48,465 nucleotides of DNA, from positions 1 to 48,465 of the forward strand of contig LUOO01000114.1 in the NCBI GenBank assembly GCA_001626765.1, written 5' to 3'. The notes under the pieces are model-generated. The model was not told the origin of the DNA. It made no database searches and saw only the letters and a list, made by a program, of their open reading frames with translations. The translations under genes and the position numbers were made by a program. Position 1 is the stretch's first letter; each line of letters starts with the position of its first letter. Below are positions 12,839-22,060 of the stretch, piece by piece. Source of the stretch: Maritimibacter sp. REDSEA-S28_B5 (GTDB lineage Bacteria > Pseudomonadota > Alphaproteobacteria > Rhodobacterales > Rhodobacteraceae).

Positions 12839-14056
12839 ATGGAGCAGTCGGAGCGTGGACCGGTCACCGGTTCCGAGGACGGGCAGACGTTGGTAGCGCC
12901 CCGCAGACGGGTCAGCGCCGAGCCGAAATTCACCCGTCCCTTCCGCCAGATCATGACGATGATCCTCGTGATGGGGCTCTTCGCGGTCGGCGTGGTCTTT
13001 GCGGCGCCCAAAGTGCTCCCGGTCTTTCTCGCCAACCTCTACCTGAACGGCTTCATCGCCTTCGTTTTCGTCATCGGCCTCATCGCCTGCTGGTGGCAGG
13101 TCTACCAGATCGCCAATTCCGTGAGCTGGATCAAACGCTTCGTGGGCGGGGTCGAGGGCACGCGCACGCCGCCGCGCCTTCTGGCCCCGCTCGCCGCCCT
13201 TCTGCGCGACCGGCGCGACCGGATGCAGATCGGGTCCTCCTCGGCCCGCTCGATCCTCGACTCGGTCGCCCAGCGGATCGACGAAGAACGCGACATCACG
13301 CGCTATATCACCAACCTTTTGATTTTCCTTGGCCTTCTGGGGACATTCTTCGGCCTCGCCACCACCGTTCCGGCCGTGGTGGACACCATCCGCTCGCTCG
13401 CCCCCTCCGATGGAGAAGCCGGAGTCGAGGTGTTTGACCGGCTGATGACCGGGCTCGAAGCGCAGCTTGGCGGCATGGGCACGGCGTTCTCCTCGTCTCT
13501 TCTGGGCCTCGCCGGGTCGCTCGTCGTCGGACTGCTCGAGCTTTTTGCGACCCACGGCCAGAACCGCTTCTACCGCGAGCTCGAGGAATGGCTGTCGACC
13601 ATCACCCGCGTCGGCTTTGCCCCCGGTGACGACAACCAGGGCGAAGAGGCGGGCGTGACCGCCTATCTCCTGCATATGGCCGAACAGATCGACGGGATGC
13701 GGCAGGCCATCGAAACGTCCGAGCAAGGCCGCGCCACCACCGACGCCCGGCTCTGGCAAATGGTCGATGCCGTCGAACGACTGGCCACCAACATTGCCGA
13801 AACCCGCGATACCTCGCCGCAACTCAACCGGATCGCGGAAGGAACTGAGCGCGTTGCCGCACTGGTCGAGGTGCAGCATGGCGACGCCGATCAGGCGACC
13901 AATGCCGAAACCCGGATGCGCTTGCGCTCGATCGACGTGCAGCTCCTGCGTATTCTTGAAGAAATGGCCGCCGGACGGCAGGAAACCATGTCGGAACTGC
14001 GCGCTGACATCACCGCGCTCACCCGTGCCATTCGTCAGCTCGGGGGGCAGAAGTAA
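12839..14056 (+). CDS. MotA/TolQ/ExbB-family proton-channel protein
   Basis: Inner-membrane protein of 405 residues, the 5-helix stator-type partner of an ion-driven motor. Start ATG 12839 has AGAGGAG nine bases upstream. Two TM helices occur near residues 37-60 and 68-92, then a cytoplasmic stretch, then the two hallmark helices: YITNLLIFLGLLGTFFGLAT (156-175) and GMGTAFSSSLLGLAGSLVVG (212-231), with the glycine and small-residue pattern of MotA, TolQ and ExbB. The last 160 residues are hydrophilic and predicted helical/coiled coil. Its stop overlaps the start of the MotB-like gene by one base. No tolR, tonB, fli or zorC/zorD gene is adjacent, so the cellular role is unknown. Confidence 0.85.
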   Translation: MEQSERGPVTGSEDGQTLVAPRRRVSAEPKFTRPFRQIMTMILVMGLFAVGVVFAAPKVLPVFLANLYLNGFIAFVFVIGLIACWWQVYQIANSVSWIKRFVGGVEGTRTPPRLLAPLAALLRDRRDRMQIGSSSARSILDSVAQRIDEERDITRYITNLLIFLGLLGTFFGLATTVPAVVDTIRSLAPSDGEAGVEVFDRLMTGLEAQLGGMGTAFSSSLLGLAGSLVVGLLELFATHGQNRFYRELEEWLSTITRVGFAPGDDNQGEEAGVTAYLLHMAEQIDGMRQAIETSEQGRATTDARLWQMVDAVERLATNIAETRDTSPQLNRIAEGTERVAALVEVQHGDADQATNAETRMRLRSIDVQLLRILEEMAAGRQETMSELRADITALTRAIRQLGGQK

Positions 14057-15696
14057 TGGCGCTCGCCCGCCGGTCCACCCGCAACGTCTCGGGCACGATC
14101 TGGCCCGGCTTCGTCGATGCGATGACGGCGCTCCTGCTCGTGCTCATGTTCGTGCTGACTATCTTCATGGTCGTGCAATACGTGCTGCGTGAACAGATCT
14201 CCGGGCAGGCGACCGAACTGGACGCGCTGTCCCTTCAGGTCTCCGACCTTGCCGATGCGCTGGGGCTGGAACGCCAGCGCACGGCCGATCTGCGCGACGA
14301 GGTTGGGAGCCTTTCAGCCACGCTCACGGGGGTGCGCGCGGAAAACGATGCGCAGGTCGCGCGGATCGCGGAACTCACCGCCCAGTCCGAGGCGCAGGCG
14401 GCGCGCATCGCGTCTTTCGAGGATCAGGTCGCGACGTTGATGGCCGAACGTGACAGCGCGATTGCCGAGGGCGCGCAATTGGCCGCCGATATCGAGGACC
14501 TCGAAGCGGCCCGCGCCACTCTGATCGACGAGAAAGAGGCGCTGCAATTGGCCCTCGCCCGCGCGCGCGAAGAGGTTGATTCCGAAGCCGAAGCGGCCCG
14601 TCTCGCTGCCGCCCGCCGCGAGGCGGTCGAGGCGATGCTGGCCGAGATGCAGGCATCGAACGCCGATCTTCAGGCGCAGATCAGCGACCAGCAGACCACG
14701 ATCGACGACGCAGAGGCCGCGCGTCTGGCCGATGCCGCGGCGCTAGAAGCCCTGCGCGCGCGGCTTGAAAACTCGGATGACGAGATCACCGCCATGTCGC
14801 TCGCGCTCGAGGAACAGCGCAAGCGGGCCGAGGAAACCCTCACGCTCCTTGCCGCCGCCCGTGCCTCGGTCGAGGAGCTTGAGGCCGCCCGCGATCAGGC
14901 GCTCTCCGAGGCTGACCGCCGCGCAGCACTCTTGGCCACCGCGAACACGGCCCTCTCGGACGAAGAGGCGGCGAGCGCGGAAGCCCAGCGAAAGGTGGCG
15001 CTTCTCAACGAACAGGTCGCGGCGTTGCGCACGCAGCTTGGCAACCTGCAGGACGTGCTGAACGAGGCCGAAGCCAGCGACGAGGCCCAGCAGGTCCAGA
15101 TCGAGGCGTTGGGGTCCCGACTCAACACGGCACTCGCCCAAGTCGCAGCCGAACAGCGCCGCCGGGCCGCGCTGGAGCAGGCCGAGGCAGAGCGCCTTGC
15201 GGCCGAGGCCGAGCGTCTCGCCGCAGAAAACCTCGACCTCGCCTCCTACCGCTCTGAATTCTTTGGAAAACTCCGGCAAGTCCTTGGCGACCGCGAGGGC
15301 GTTCGGATCGAGGGCGACCGTTTCGTCTTTTCCTCCGAAGTCCTCTTCGACGTGGGTGAGGCCCAGATGTCTGCCGAGGGCCAGCGCCAGATCGCGGGGG
15401 TTGCCGAAATCCTTCTCGACGTGGCGGGCGATATCCCCGAGGGCATCGACTGGATCCTGCGCGTCGATGGTCACACCGACAACCAGCCCGTGCGCGGTGG
15501 ACGGTGGGAGGACAACTGGCAGTTGAGCCAAGCTCGCGCCCTGTCGGTCGTGCGCTTCATGCAAGACGACCTCGGCTTCCCGCCCGACCGCCTCGTCGCC
15601 GCCGGCTTTGGCGAATTTCAGCCCCTCGAACCCGGCGACAGCGCGCAGGCCCGCGCCGTCAACCGCCGGATCGAGTTGAAACTGACCGAGAAATAG
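14056..15696 (+). CDS. MotB/OmpA-family protein with long coiled coil
   Basis: Partner of the preceding channel protein; 546 residues. A single N-terminal TM helix contains the MotB-type pattern PGFVDAMTALLLVLMFVLTI (17-36), where D21 sits where MotB and ZorB have the ion-binding aspartate. Residues about 45-400 are an almost uninterrupted Ala/Glu/Arg-rich coiled coil in the periplasm. Residues about 415-546 are an OmpA-type peptidoglycan-binding domain with VDGHTDNQPV (near 469), WQLSQARALSVVRFM and RAVNRRIELKL. The pair would thus span from membrane to cell wall. Translation is coupled to the upstream gene (TAATG). The gene ends six bases before the convergent M23 peptidase stop. Confidence 0.87.
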   Translation: MALARRSTRNVSGTIWPGFVDAMTALLLVLMFVLTIFMVVQYVLREQISGQATELDALSLQVSDLADALGLERQRTADLRDEVGSLSATLTGVRAENDAQVARIAELTAQSEAQAARIASFEDQVATLMAERDSAIAEGAQLAADIEDLEAARATLIDEKEALQLALARAREEVDSEAEAARLAAARREAVEAMLAEMQASNADLQAQISDQQTTIDDAEAARLADAAALEALRARLENSDDEITAMSLALEEQRKRAEETLTLLAAARASVEELEAARDQALSEADRRAALLATANTALSDEEAASAEAQRKVALLNEQVAALRTQLGNLQDVLNEAEASDEAQQVQIEALGSRLNTALAQVAAEQRRRAALEQAEAERLAAEAERLAAENLDLASYRSEFFGKLRQVLGDREGVRIEGDRFVFSSEVLFDVGEAQMSAEGQRQIAGVAEILLDVAGDIPEGIDWILRVDGHTDNQPVRGGRWEDNWQLSQARALSVVRFMQDDLGFPPDRLVAAGFGEFQPLEPGDSAQARAVNRRIELKLTEK

Positions 15697-15702
15697 CGCG
15701 CC

Positions 15703-16680
15703 CTATTCGATTGCGACCGTGGTCACGCTGTCGTCCAGCGTCGCGCCGCCGCGCATGACCTCGACCCGCACGTCATAATCGCCCACGGGCCAGCCACCGA
15801 CCGGCTGCCGCTTGCCAGCCGCGCGGAAGTAAAGCGCCTGTTTCGCCTCGATCTCCTGCGGCGCGTCGATGAGGACGGAGCCGTCCGGCATCGTGATGGT
15901 GATCCGCATCACGTCGCCCGCGCGCCCACCATGGGCAAAGCCCCAGCCCACCAGCGCATCCGCCATCGCGGGGAGCGAGGCATGTGCCGCCGTCCCGTCC
16001 TTGACCGCCTGATACTCCGGCACCGCGATGTCCATGCCCACCGAAACGATCCCGCCGGGGACATGGGCCATGCGCACCCGCCACAGGTCATCCTCCGGCC
16101 CGTCGTCGCGCCCGCAGTCGGTGATGCCATCGGTGTTAAAGGGATCGACCGGCTTGCCGTTCTCGCGCACCGCGAGATGGACATGGGGAAACTGCGTCAT
16201 TCCGGAATAGCCGACCCGCCCCAGGACGGTGGTGTTGGTGACGCGCTGGCCTTCCTCGACCAGCAGGGACCCCTGCTTCAGGTGGCAATACTGCGTCTCC
16301 CAGCCGCCGCCATGGTCGATGACGACGCCGTTGCCGCATTCCTTGGCCCGCAGGATGACCTCGGGCGTGCCGTCCATCCCCGTGTCCTCCATCCCGTCGC
16401 GCACGGCGGTCACGACACCGGGTGCGGCGGGAAACACCCGCACCCCCGCCTCCATCGCCGCAAATGAAGTGAGCGCGAAATCCGTGCCCTTGTGCCCGTC
16501 GTAGCTCTGCGGCCCGCAAGTGAAATCCGCCGCCCCCGGACCGGGATCGGCATCCATGTAGTTCAGGATGAAACAGTCCTCGCCCAGCGTGCAATCGAGC
16601 GGGACCGACAGGATCGGATCGCGGGGGAACGCAGCCGAGGGGAGCGCAAGGAGGAGCGGGAGCAGGAATTTCGTCGTCAT
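15703..16680 (-). CDS. Secreted M23-family metallopeptidase
   Basis: Predicted periplasmic LytM-type endopeptidase of 325 residues that would cut peptide cross-links in peptidoglycan. A signal peptide covers residues 1-18. The zinc motifs are complete: H63-x3-D67 in HKGTDFA, H133 in QYCHLKQG, and the HVH at 166-168, so it should be active unlike degenerate NlpD/EnvC types. A C-terminal beta-rich domain of about 120 residues follows, with no strong relatives that I recognise. It lies 40 bases downstream of the lipase gene on the same strand, probably one transcript, and is convergent with the MotB-like gene whose product also binds peptidoglycan. Confidence 0.88.
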   Translation of the reverse strand: MTTKFLLPLLLALPSAAFPRDPILSVPLDCTLGEDCFILNYMDADPGPGAADFTCGPQSYDGHKGTDFALTSFAAMEAGVRVFPAAPGVVTAVRDGMEDTGMDGTPEVILRAKECGNGVVIDHGGGWETQYCHLKQGSLLVEEGQRVTNTTVLGRVGYSGMTQFPHVHLAVRENGKPVDPFNTDGITDCGRDDGPEDDLWRVRMAHVPGGIVSVGMDIAVPEYQAVKDGTAAHASLPAMADALVGWGFAHGGRAGDVMRITITMPDGSVLIDAPQEIEAKQALYFRAAGKRQPVGGWPVGDYDVRVEVMRGGATLDDSVTTVAIE

Positions 16681-16720
16681 GCCGGGACCATAGCCCCCTG
16701 CCCTGACGTCGGGAAGCGGT

Positions 16721-17482
16721 TCATTCGCTGCCCGGCAAAATCCCCTCGACCTCTTCCACGATCTCCTCGACCGCGCCAGTAAAGGTCATATCGTGGTCGA
16801 ATGCCCCGGTCTCGAGGAACAGGAGCACCTGCGCGATCACCGTCGGGTTTGACATGATGAAGGTATGGGTGACCGGCAGCACGATATGGTCGTCCATCCC
16901 GTCGAGCCTGGTCGATTCCACGCTCACCTTGCCGTCGTCCGGCCCCGGCAGCATCGACGAGAACACCGGGTTGAGCGACCGGTTCCCCGCGATCACCCCC
17001 AGTTCGAAATCCGGCAGCCCCAGCGCGTTAGGCGTCGATCCCGGCCCGGTGCCCAGCTGTTGCCCGGCAGGCCCCATCATCCACTCGTAAGGCGGCAGGT
17101 CGCGCATCACGTCCACGACCTCGGACCCCTGGTTGGGCGGGGCGAGCATGACCACGCGGCCCATGTCCTCGGGCCGGTTCGTCTCGAGCCACGCGCGCAC
17201 GAGGATGCCGCCCAAGCTGTGCGTCACGAAATTCACCCGATGCTCCCCGCAGGTCGCGACCCCGCCCGGCACCGCATCCTGCACGAGCTTGGCGATCGGT
17301 GCCTCGGTCGAGGGATAATCGACGTTCACCACGTCATAGCCCGCGCCCTTGAGCGCCTCTTCCATCACGATCATCGAATTGGGCGTGCGGGCGAGGCCAT
17401 GGATCAGTACGACGCAATCGGCGGCAGCGGGAGTGGCGAAGGCCAGCGCCACAGAGGCGACGAGGGATAGTCGAACGGTCAT
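16721..17482 (-). CDS. Secreted alpha/beta-hydrolase lipase or esterase
   Basis: Exported serine hydrolase of 253 residues. The start is ATG 17480-17482 with AAAGGA upstream; it gives a clean signal peptide ([21 protein letters not shown]). The oxyanion motif LIHGL is at 26-30 and the nucleophile elbow THSLGG at 87-92 with S89; later PPNQGSE and VTHTFIMS (probable catalytic His) are present. This pattern matches small triacylglycerol lipase / PGAP1-like hydrolases. The C-terminal tail is very acidic ([15 protein letters not shown]). First gene of a likely two-gene unit with the M23 peptidase. Substrate unknown. Confidence 0.85.
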   Translation of the reverse strand: MTVRLSLVASVALAFATPAAADCVVLIHGLARTPNSMIVMEEALKGAGYDVVNVDYPSTEAPIAKLVQDAVPGGVATCGEHRVNFVTHSLGGILVRAWLETNRPEDMGRVVMLAPPNQGSEVVDVMRDLPPYEWMMGPAGQQLGTGPGSTPNALGLPDFELGVIAGNRSLNPVFSSMLPGPDDGKVSVESTRLDGMDDHIVLPVTHTFIMSNPTVIAQVLLFLETGAFDHDMTFTGAVEEIVEEVEGILPGSE

Positions 17483-17589
17483 GCCGGGTCCTTTGCACAA
17501 ACTGACCGTCATGTGGCCCACCCAAGGCAATCCGGCAAGTCTCGGCTTCGTGAGGCGCGCGGATTCTGGCCGCACACGCCCCCGCACAC

Positions 17590-17622
17590 GAAAAAGGGGC
17601 CGAGCGTGATGCCCGGCCCCGA
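17590..17622 (-). terminator. Rho-independent terminator of groESL
   Basis: On the minus strand CGGGGCCG and CGGCCCC form the stem and TTTTT follows. It lies about 45 bases after the groEL stop. Confidence 0.85.
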
Positions 17623-17664
17623 TTTTGTGGCGATGTGCCAACCGTTCGCTTGCGCGAGCGGTGG

Positions 17665-19308
<1,644 letters not shown>

Positions 19309-19344
19309 CTAAGTCTGAAATTTCGTGTGAGAACCGGCGACGGA

Positions 19345-19632
19345 TCAGGCGATGATGCCCATGATGTCGGATTCTTTCATGATCAGCATTTCTTTGCCGT
19401 CGAGCGTGATCTCGGTGCCCGACCATTTGCCGAACAGGATGCGGTCGCCTTCCTTGACGTCCAGCGCGATGCGCTCGCCGTCTTCGTCCTTGGCACCGGC
19501 GCCAACGGCAACGACTTTGCCTTCTGCGGGTTTTTCTTTGGCGCTGTCGGGGATGATCAGGCCGCCCTTGGTTTTTTCTTCGCTCTCGACGCGTTCCACG
19601 AGAACGCGGTCATGAAGGGGAGTAAATGCCAT
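19345..19632 (-). CDS. groES: Co-chaperonin GroES
   Basis: 10-kDa lid of the chaperonin. The 95-residue protein begins [20 protein letters not shown] with the mobile loop [16 protein letters not shown] (residues 20-35) that docks onto GroEL, and ends [18 protein letters not shown] ([11 protein letters not shown]). It is the first gene of the operon; the promoter and CIRCE element lie 47-109 bases upstream of the start. Confidence 0.97.
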   Translation of the reverse strand: MAFTPLHDRVLVERVESEEKTKGGLIIPDSAKEKPAEGKVVAVGAGAKDEDGERIALDVKEGDRILFGKWSGTEITLDGKEMLIMKESDIMGIIA

Positions 19633-19678
19633 CTCTGAGGCTCCTCAACTCGGTTGTCTCTAGCGGGGCCGTGGCCCC

Positions 19679-19705
19679 TTAGCACTCACGTCCAGCGAGT
19701 GCTAA
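19679..19705. promoter_or_regulatory. CIRCE operator (HrcA-binding) of groESL
   Basis: A perfect CIRCE: TTAGCACTC, nine-base spacer, GAGTGCTAA. It lies between the predicted transcript start and groES, where the HrcA repressor blocks transcription in unstressed cells. hrcA is not in the window. Confidence 0.97.
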
Positions 19706-19712
19706 CGACGCA

Positions 19713-19741
19713 TAGCTAGGAGGTGGTCACGGGCCTGTCAA
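19713..19741 (-). promoter_or_regulatory. Sigma-70 promoter of groESL
   Basis: On the minus strand a consensus TTGACA (19736-19741) and TAGCTA (19713-19718) are exactly 17 bases apart, directly upstream of the CIRCE element. This suggests vegetative transcription under HrcA control rather than only sigma-32 control. Confidence 0.65.
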
Positions 19742-19862
19742 CGACTTGTGTCGGGAAATTTTTGCGCGTCCGGGAACTTTTTTGCCTCGGGCGCACCATG
19801 CGCGTTGTGCCACGCCTGACAGGTGGGGATAGTAGTCGCATATTTCAAAGAGGATCTTTCAA

Positions 19863-20309
19863 ATGCACCGAATTTTGCTCCCCCTTTGCCTGCTTCCCCT
19901 GCCCGTTATGGCACAGGACGAAGAGGTTCACCCCTACACCAAGTCCAACATTGCCCCGGTCACCCTGGGCGTGCGGGACGAGGCCGAGGACGGCTGCTGG
20001 ACCAACGCCGCAGAGGCCCCCGCGCAGGCCAAGGCGGCGCTCGAGGCGGCGGGGATCGCCTATACCGACGATCCGGTGGCGGCGAAGACCACCCTGTTTC
20101 TGTTTGTCGACGCTTCGCGCGACGGCGGCTGCTACGGCAATATCACCATCGACCTGCGCGGCGACGTGACATGGAACGGCCACGACGTGCGCGCGGTGTT
20201 GCGGGACGCGGGCGCGAATTTCAAAGGCGTGGACAGCCTGAACCCCGTCATCCCGCAGGTGCTCGACCATTTCGTCGGCAACCAGCTCGGCACTTTTCCG
20301 GACAGCTAG
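19863..20309 (+). CDS. Small secreted protein of unknown function
   Basis: A 148-residue protein that I do not recognise. ATG 19863 follows AGAGGA. The first 18 residues form a clear signal peptide ending PVMA-Q. The mature part has three cysteines, one in EDGCWTNAAEAP and one in RDGGCYGN (a likely disulfide), then alternating strands (TLFLFVDA, YGNITIDLRGDVTW). The codon pattern fits its neighbours. It stands between groES (divergent) and the thioesterase gene, 66 bases upstream of the latter, possibly co-transcribed. Periplasmic location is inferred. Confidence 0.75.
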   Translation: MHRILLPLCLLPLPVMAQDEEVHPYTKSNIAPVTLGVRDEAEDGCWTNAAEAPAQAKAALEAAGIAYTDDPVAAKTTLFLFVDASRDGGCYGNITIDLRGDVTWNGHDVRAVLRDAGANFKGVDSLNPVIPQVLDHFVGNQLGTFPDS

Positions 20310-20375
20310 GAACCCCACGTCACGGTTGCGCATCGCCCGTCGTCCCCCAAACCTGAGGCGCGACAGGAGACAGCC

Positions 20376-20858
20376 ATGACACACGCGACCCGCCCCGAAG
20401 ACCTGCCCACCTTTGCCGAGGCGCGCGCCGTCTCGGGCCTCGAATTCATGCAGAAGATGCTCGCGGGCGACTTCGCCGGTCCACCGATCTCGGCCCTGAT
20501 GAATTACGAATGTGTCGAGGTCGCTCCAGGCCGCGTCGTGTTTCGCGGCAGCCCGAAATTCGAGTTCTGCAACCCGATTGGCACCGTCCATGGCGGCTGG
20601 TATGGCACGCTTCTGGACAGCTGCATGGCCTGCGCGGTGATGACCACCGTGCCCAAGGGGTCGAGCTATACGACGCTCGAATACAAGATCAACATCGTCC
20701 GCGCGATCCCGCTCGGAACCGAGGTCGAGGCGATCGGGACGATCCAGCATGGCGGGCGATCGACCGGCGTGGCCAATGGCGAAATACGGGGCGTCGCGGA
20801 CGGCCGGCTTTATGCCACCGGATCGACCACCTGCATCGTCATGTCGCTCGGCGGTTGA
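20376..20858 (+). CDS. PaaI-family hotdog thioesterase
   Basis: Predicted acyl-CoA thioesterase of 160 residues with the single hotdog fold. The key HGG motif is in TVHGGWYGTLLD (H72, G73, G74; D81 in the following helix is the usual catalytic acid position), followed by YTTLEYKINIVRAIPLGTE, the second beta-strand region conserved in PaaI/YbgC relatives. ATG 20376 has GACAGGAG upstream. Its last 20 bases overlap the 3' end of the convergent DUF2235 gene. Substrate unknown. Confidence 0.87.
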   Translation: MTHATRPEDLPTFAEARAVSGLEFMQKMLAGDFAGPPISALMNYECVEVAPGRVVFRGSPKFEFCNPIGTVHGGWYGTLLDSCMACAVMTTVPKGSSYTTLEYKINIVRAIPLGTEVEAIGTIQHGGRSTGVANGEIRGVADGRLYATGSTTCIVMSLGG

Positions 20859-22047
20859 ACGGCAGTTGCAGGACGCGGGCGACCACATGGGTTGCGGGCC
20901 CCGCCATGGCCATGATCCCGCGTGACGCCGCAGGCTCTTCCACACCCTCGACCACCGGCTCGGGTTTCGGCGCGAAGAGCGGCTCGCCTGTCACCCAGTC
21001 GCGCTCCGACGGGTCACCGCCCCGACGGCGACGGCGCCGGTAGAAGAACATCTTTGCCCAGCCGCGCCATGTGCCGAACCTGGGCGCACGGTCGTCGGCC
21101 GGAAAGCGGTCGGCCCAGCCCTCGGGCAAGGGCAGCCCCGCCGCCTCGGCCCGCGACAGCATCCAGACCAGTGGCACGTTGGACAGCGGTCGAGCCGCTT
21201 CGTAACCGCCCAGTTGCCCGCCCACGTCGCCGTGACTGCCGGGGAACCAGACCTGTTCGACATGGCCCGGCACATCGTCCGTCGCGCGCCAGAGCACGGG
21301 GGCGTAAGCCTCCCGCGTTTCGTCCCGGGCGACCGCGTGGTAACCGTGTTTCACATGCGGCCCCAGTTCGGCGTCGTGGAACCTGTGCTGCGGTTCGAAG
21401 AGCCGCCAGATCAGCGGCCAGGTCAGGCCAAGCGCCATGACGGTGTCCCAGACGCAGATCGCCTCGATCTCCACGCCCTCGTGGCAATAGGCGCGGGCGA
21501 AATCCGCCGCCGCGTCATCGACCGCGGGCTTCTGGTAGTGCCGGTAGGCCGTCGCCAGGTTGCGCTCGGTGGCATGTTCCGCCTTGAGCAGCCCCACCAT
21601 CCCGATGAGACCCGCGAGCGAGCGCACGGCAAAGGCACCGCGCGAATAGCCGAAGAGAAAGATCTTGTCGCCCGGTCGATAGCGCCCCGCGAGCACGCCG
21701 TAAGCCCGGCGGATCTGCGCGTTGATGCCTTTGCCGATGGCCACACCCCAGGCGCTTTTCCAGCCCCGCCACTGGATCCCCGCCTCGTAGTAGACCGACA
21801 CCTTGGCCCCGCCATGGGTGCGCCGCACCTCGTCCACCAGCCGGTAGGTGCGGCCCGCGTTCGTCTCCATCCCGTCGGTGAGCGAGGACATGGTGCCATC
21901 GAGGATGATGACATGGATGACGGGTTCGCGCGCGGGCGTGTCTGCACCGGCAGAAAAGATACGCCCCCGCACCCAACGGCGCAGGCGGGTAAAGCCCCCG
22001 TCGGTCAGCCCGTGGAGGGCCCGGTTGACCCTGCCCTTCAAAGACAT
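20839..22047 (-). CDS. DUF2235 alpha/beta-hydrolase (Tle1-like) protein
   Basis: Protein of 402 residues with the DUF2235 hydrolase fold, the family that includes type VI secretion phospholipase effectors (Tle1) as well as housekeeping proteins. Features: IILDGTMSS near 47-55, the nucleophile elbow GYSRGA (133-138, S135), VWDTVMALG and the SHGDVGG motif near 290. No T6SS genes (vgrG, tssA-M) or immunity gene lie nearby and there is no signal peptide, so an effector role is unsupported. It begins 13 bases after the upstream molybdenum-hydroxylase gene, same strand, suggesting one operon with it and the decarboxylase. The C-terminus has a basic RRRRRR patch. Confidence 0.82.
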   Translation of the reverse strand: MSLKGRVNRALHGLTDGGFTRLRRWVRGRIFSAGADTPAREPVIHVIILDGTMSSLTDGMETNAGRTYRLVDEVRRTHGGAKVSVYYEAGIQWRGWKSAWGVAIGKGINAQIRRAYGVLAGRYRPGDKIFLFGYSRGAFAVRSLAGLIGMVGLLKAEHATERNLATAYRHYQKPAVDDAAADFARAYCHEGVEIEAICVWDTVMALGLTWPLIWRLFEPQHRFHDAELGPHVKHGYHAVARDETREAYAPVLWRATDDVPGHVEQVWFPGSHGDVGGQLGGYEAARPLSNVPLVWMLSRAEAAGLPLPEGWADRFPADDRAPRFGTWRGWAKMFFYRRRRRRGGDPSERDWVTGEPLFAPKPEPVVEGVEEPAASRGIMAMAGPATHVVARVLQLPFNRRAT

Positions 22048-22060
22048 GGGCCGGGGTCCG

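Noticed and set aside
12839..15696. Reading the MotA/MotB-like pair as a Zorya defence system.
   Set aside because: The resemblance to ZorA/ZorB is in general layout only; no zorC, zorD or zorE-type gene is nearby and the neighbours are housekeeping genes.
20839..22047. DUF2235 protein as a type VI secretion lipase effector.
   Set aside because: No T6SS, VgrG, PAAR or immunity gene is in the window, and the gene appears to be in a metabolic-type operon.
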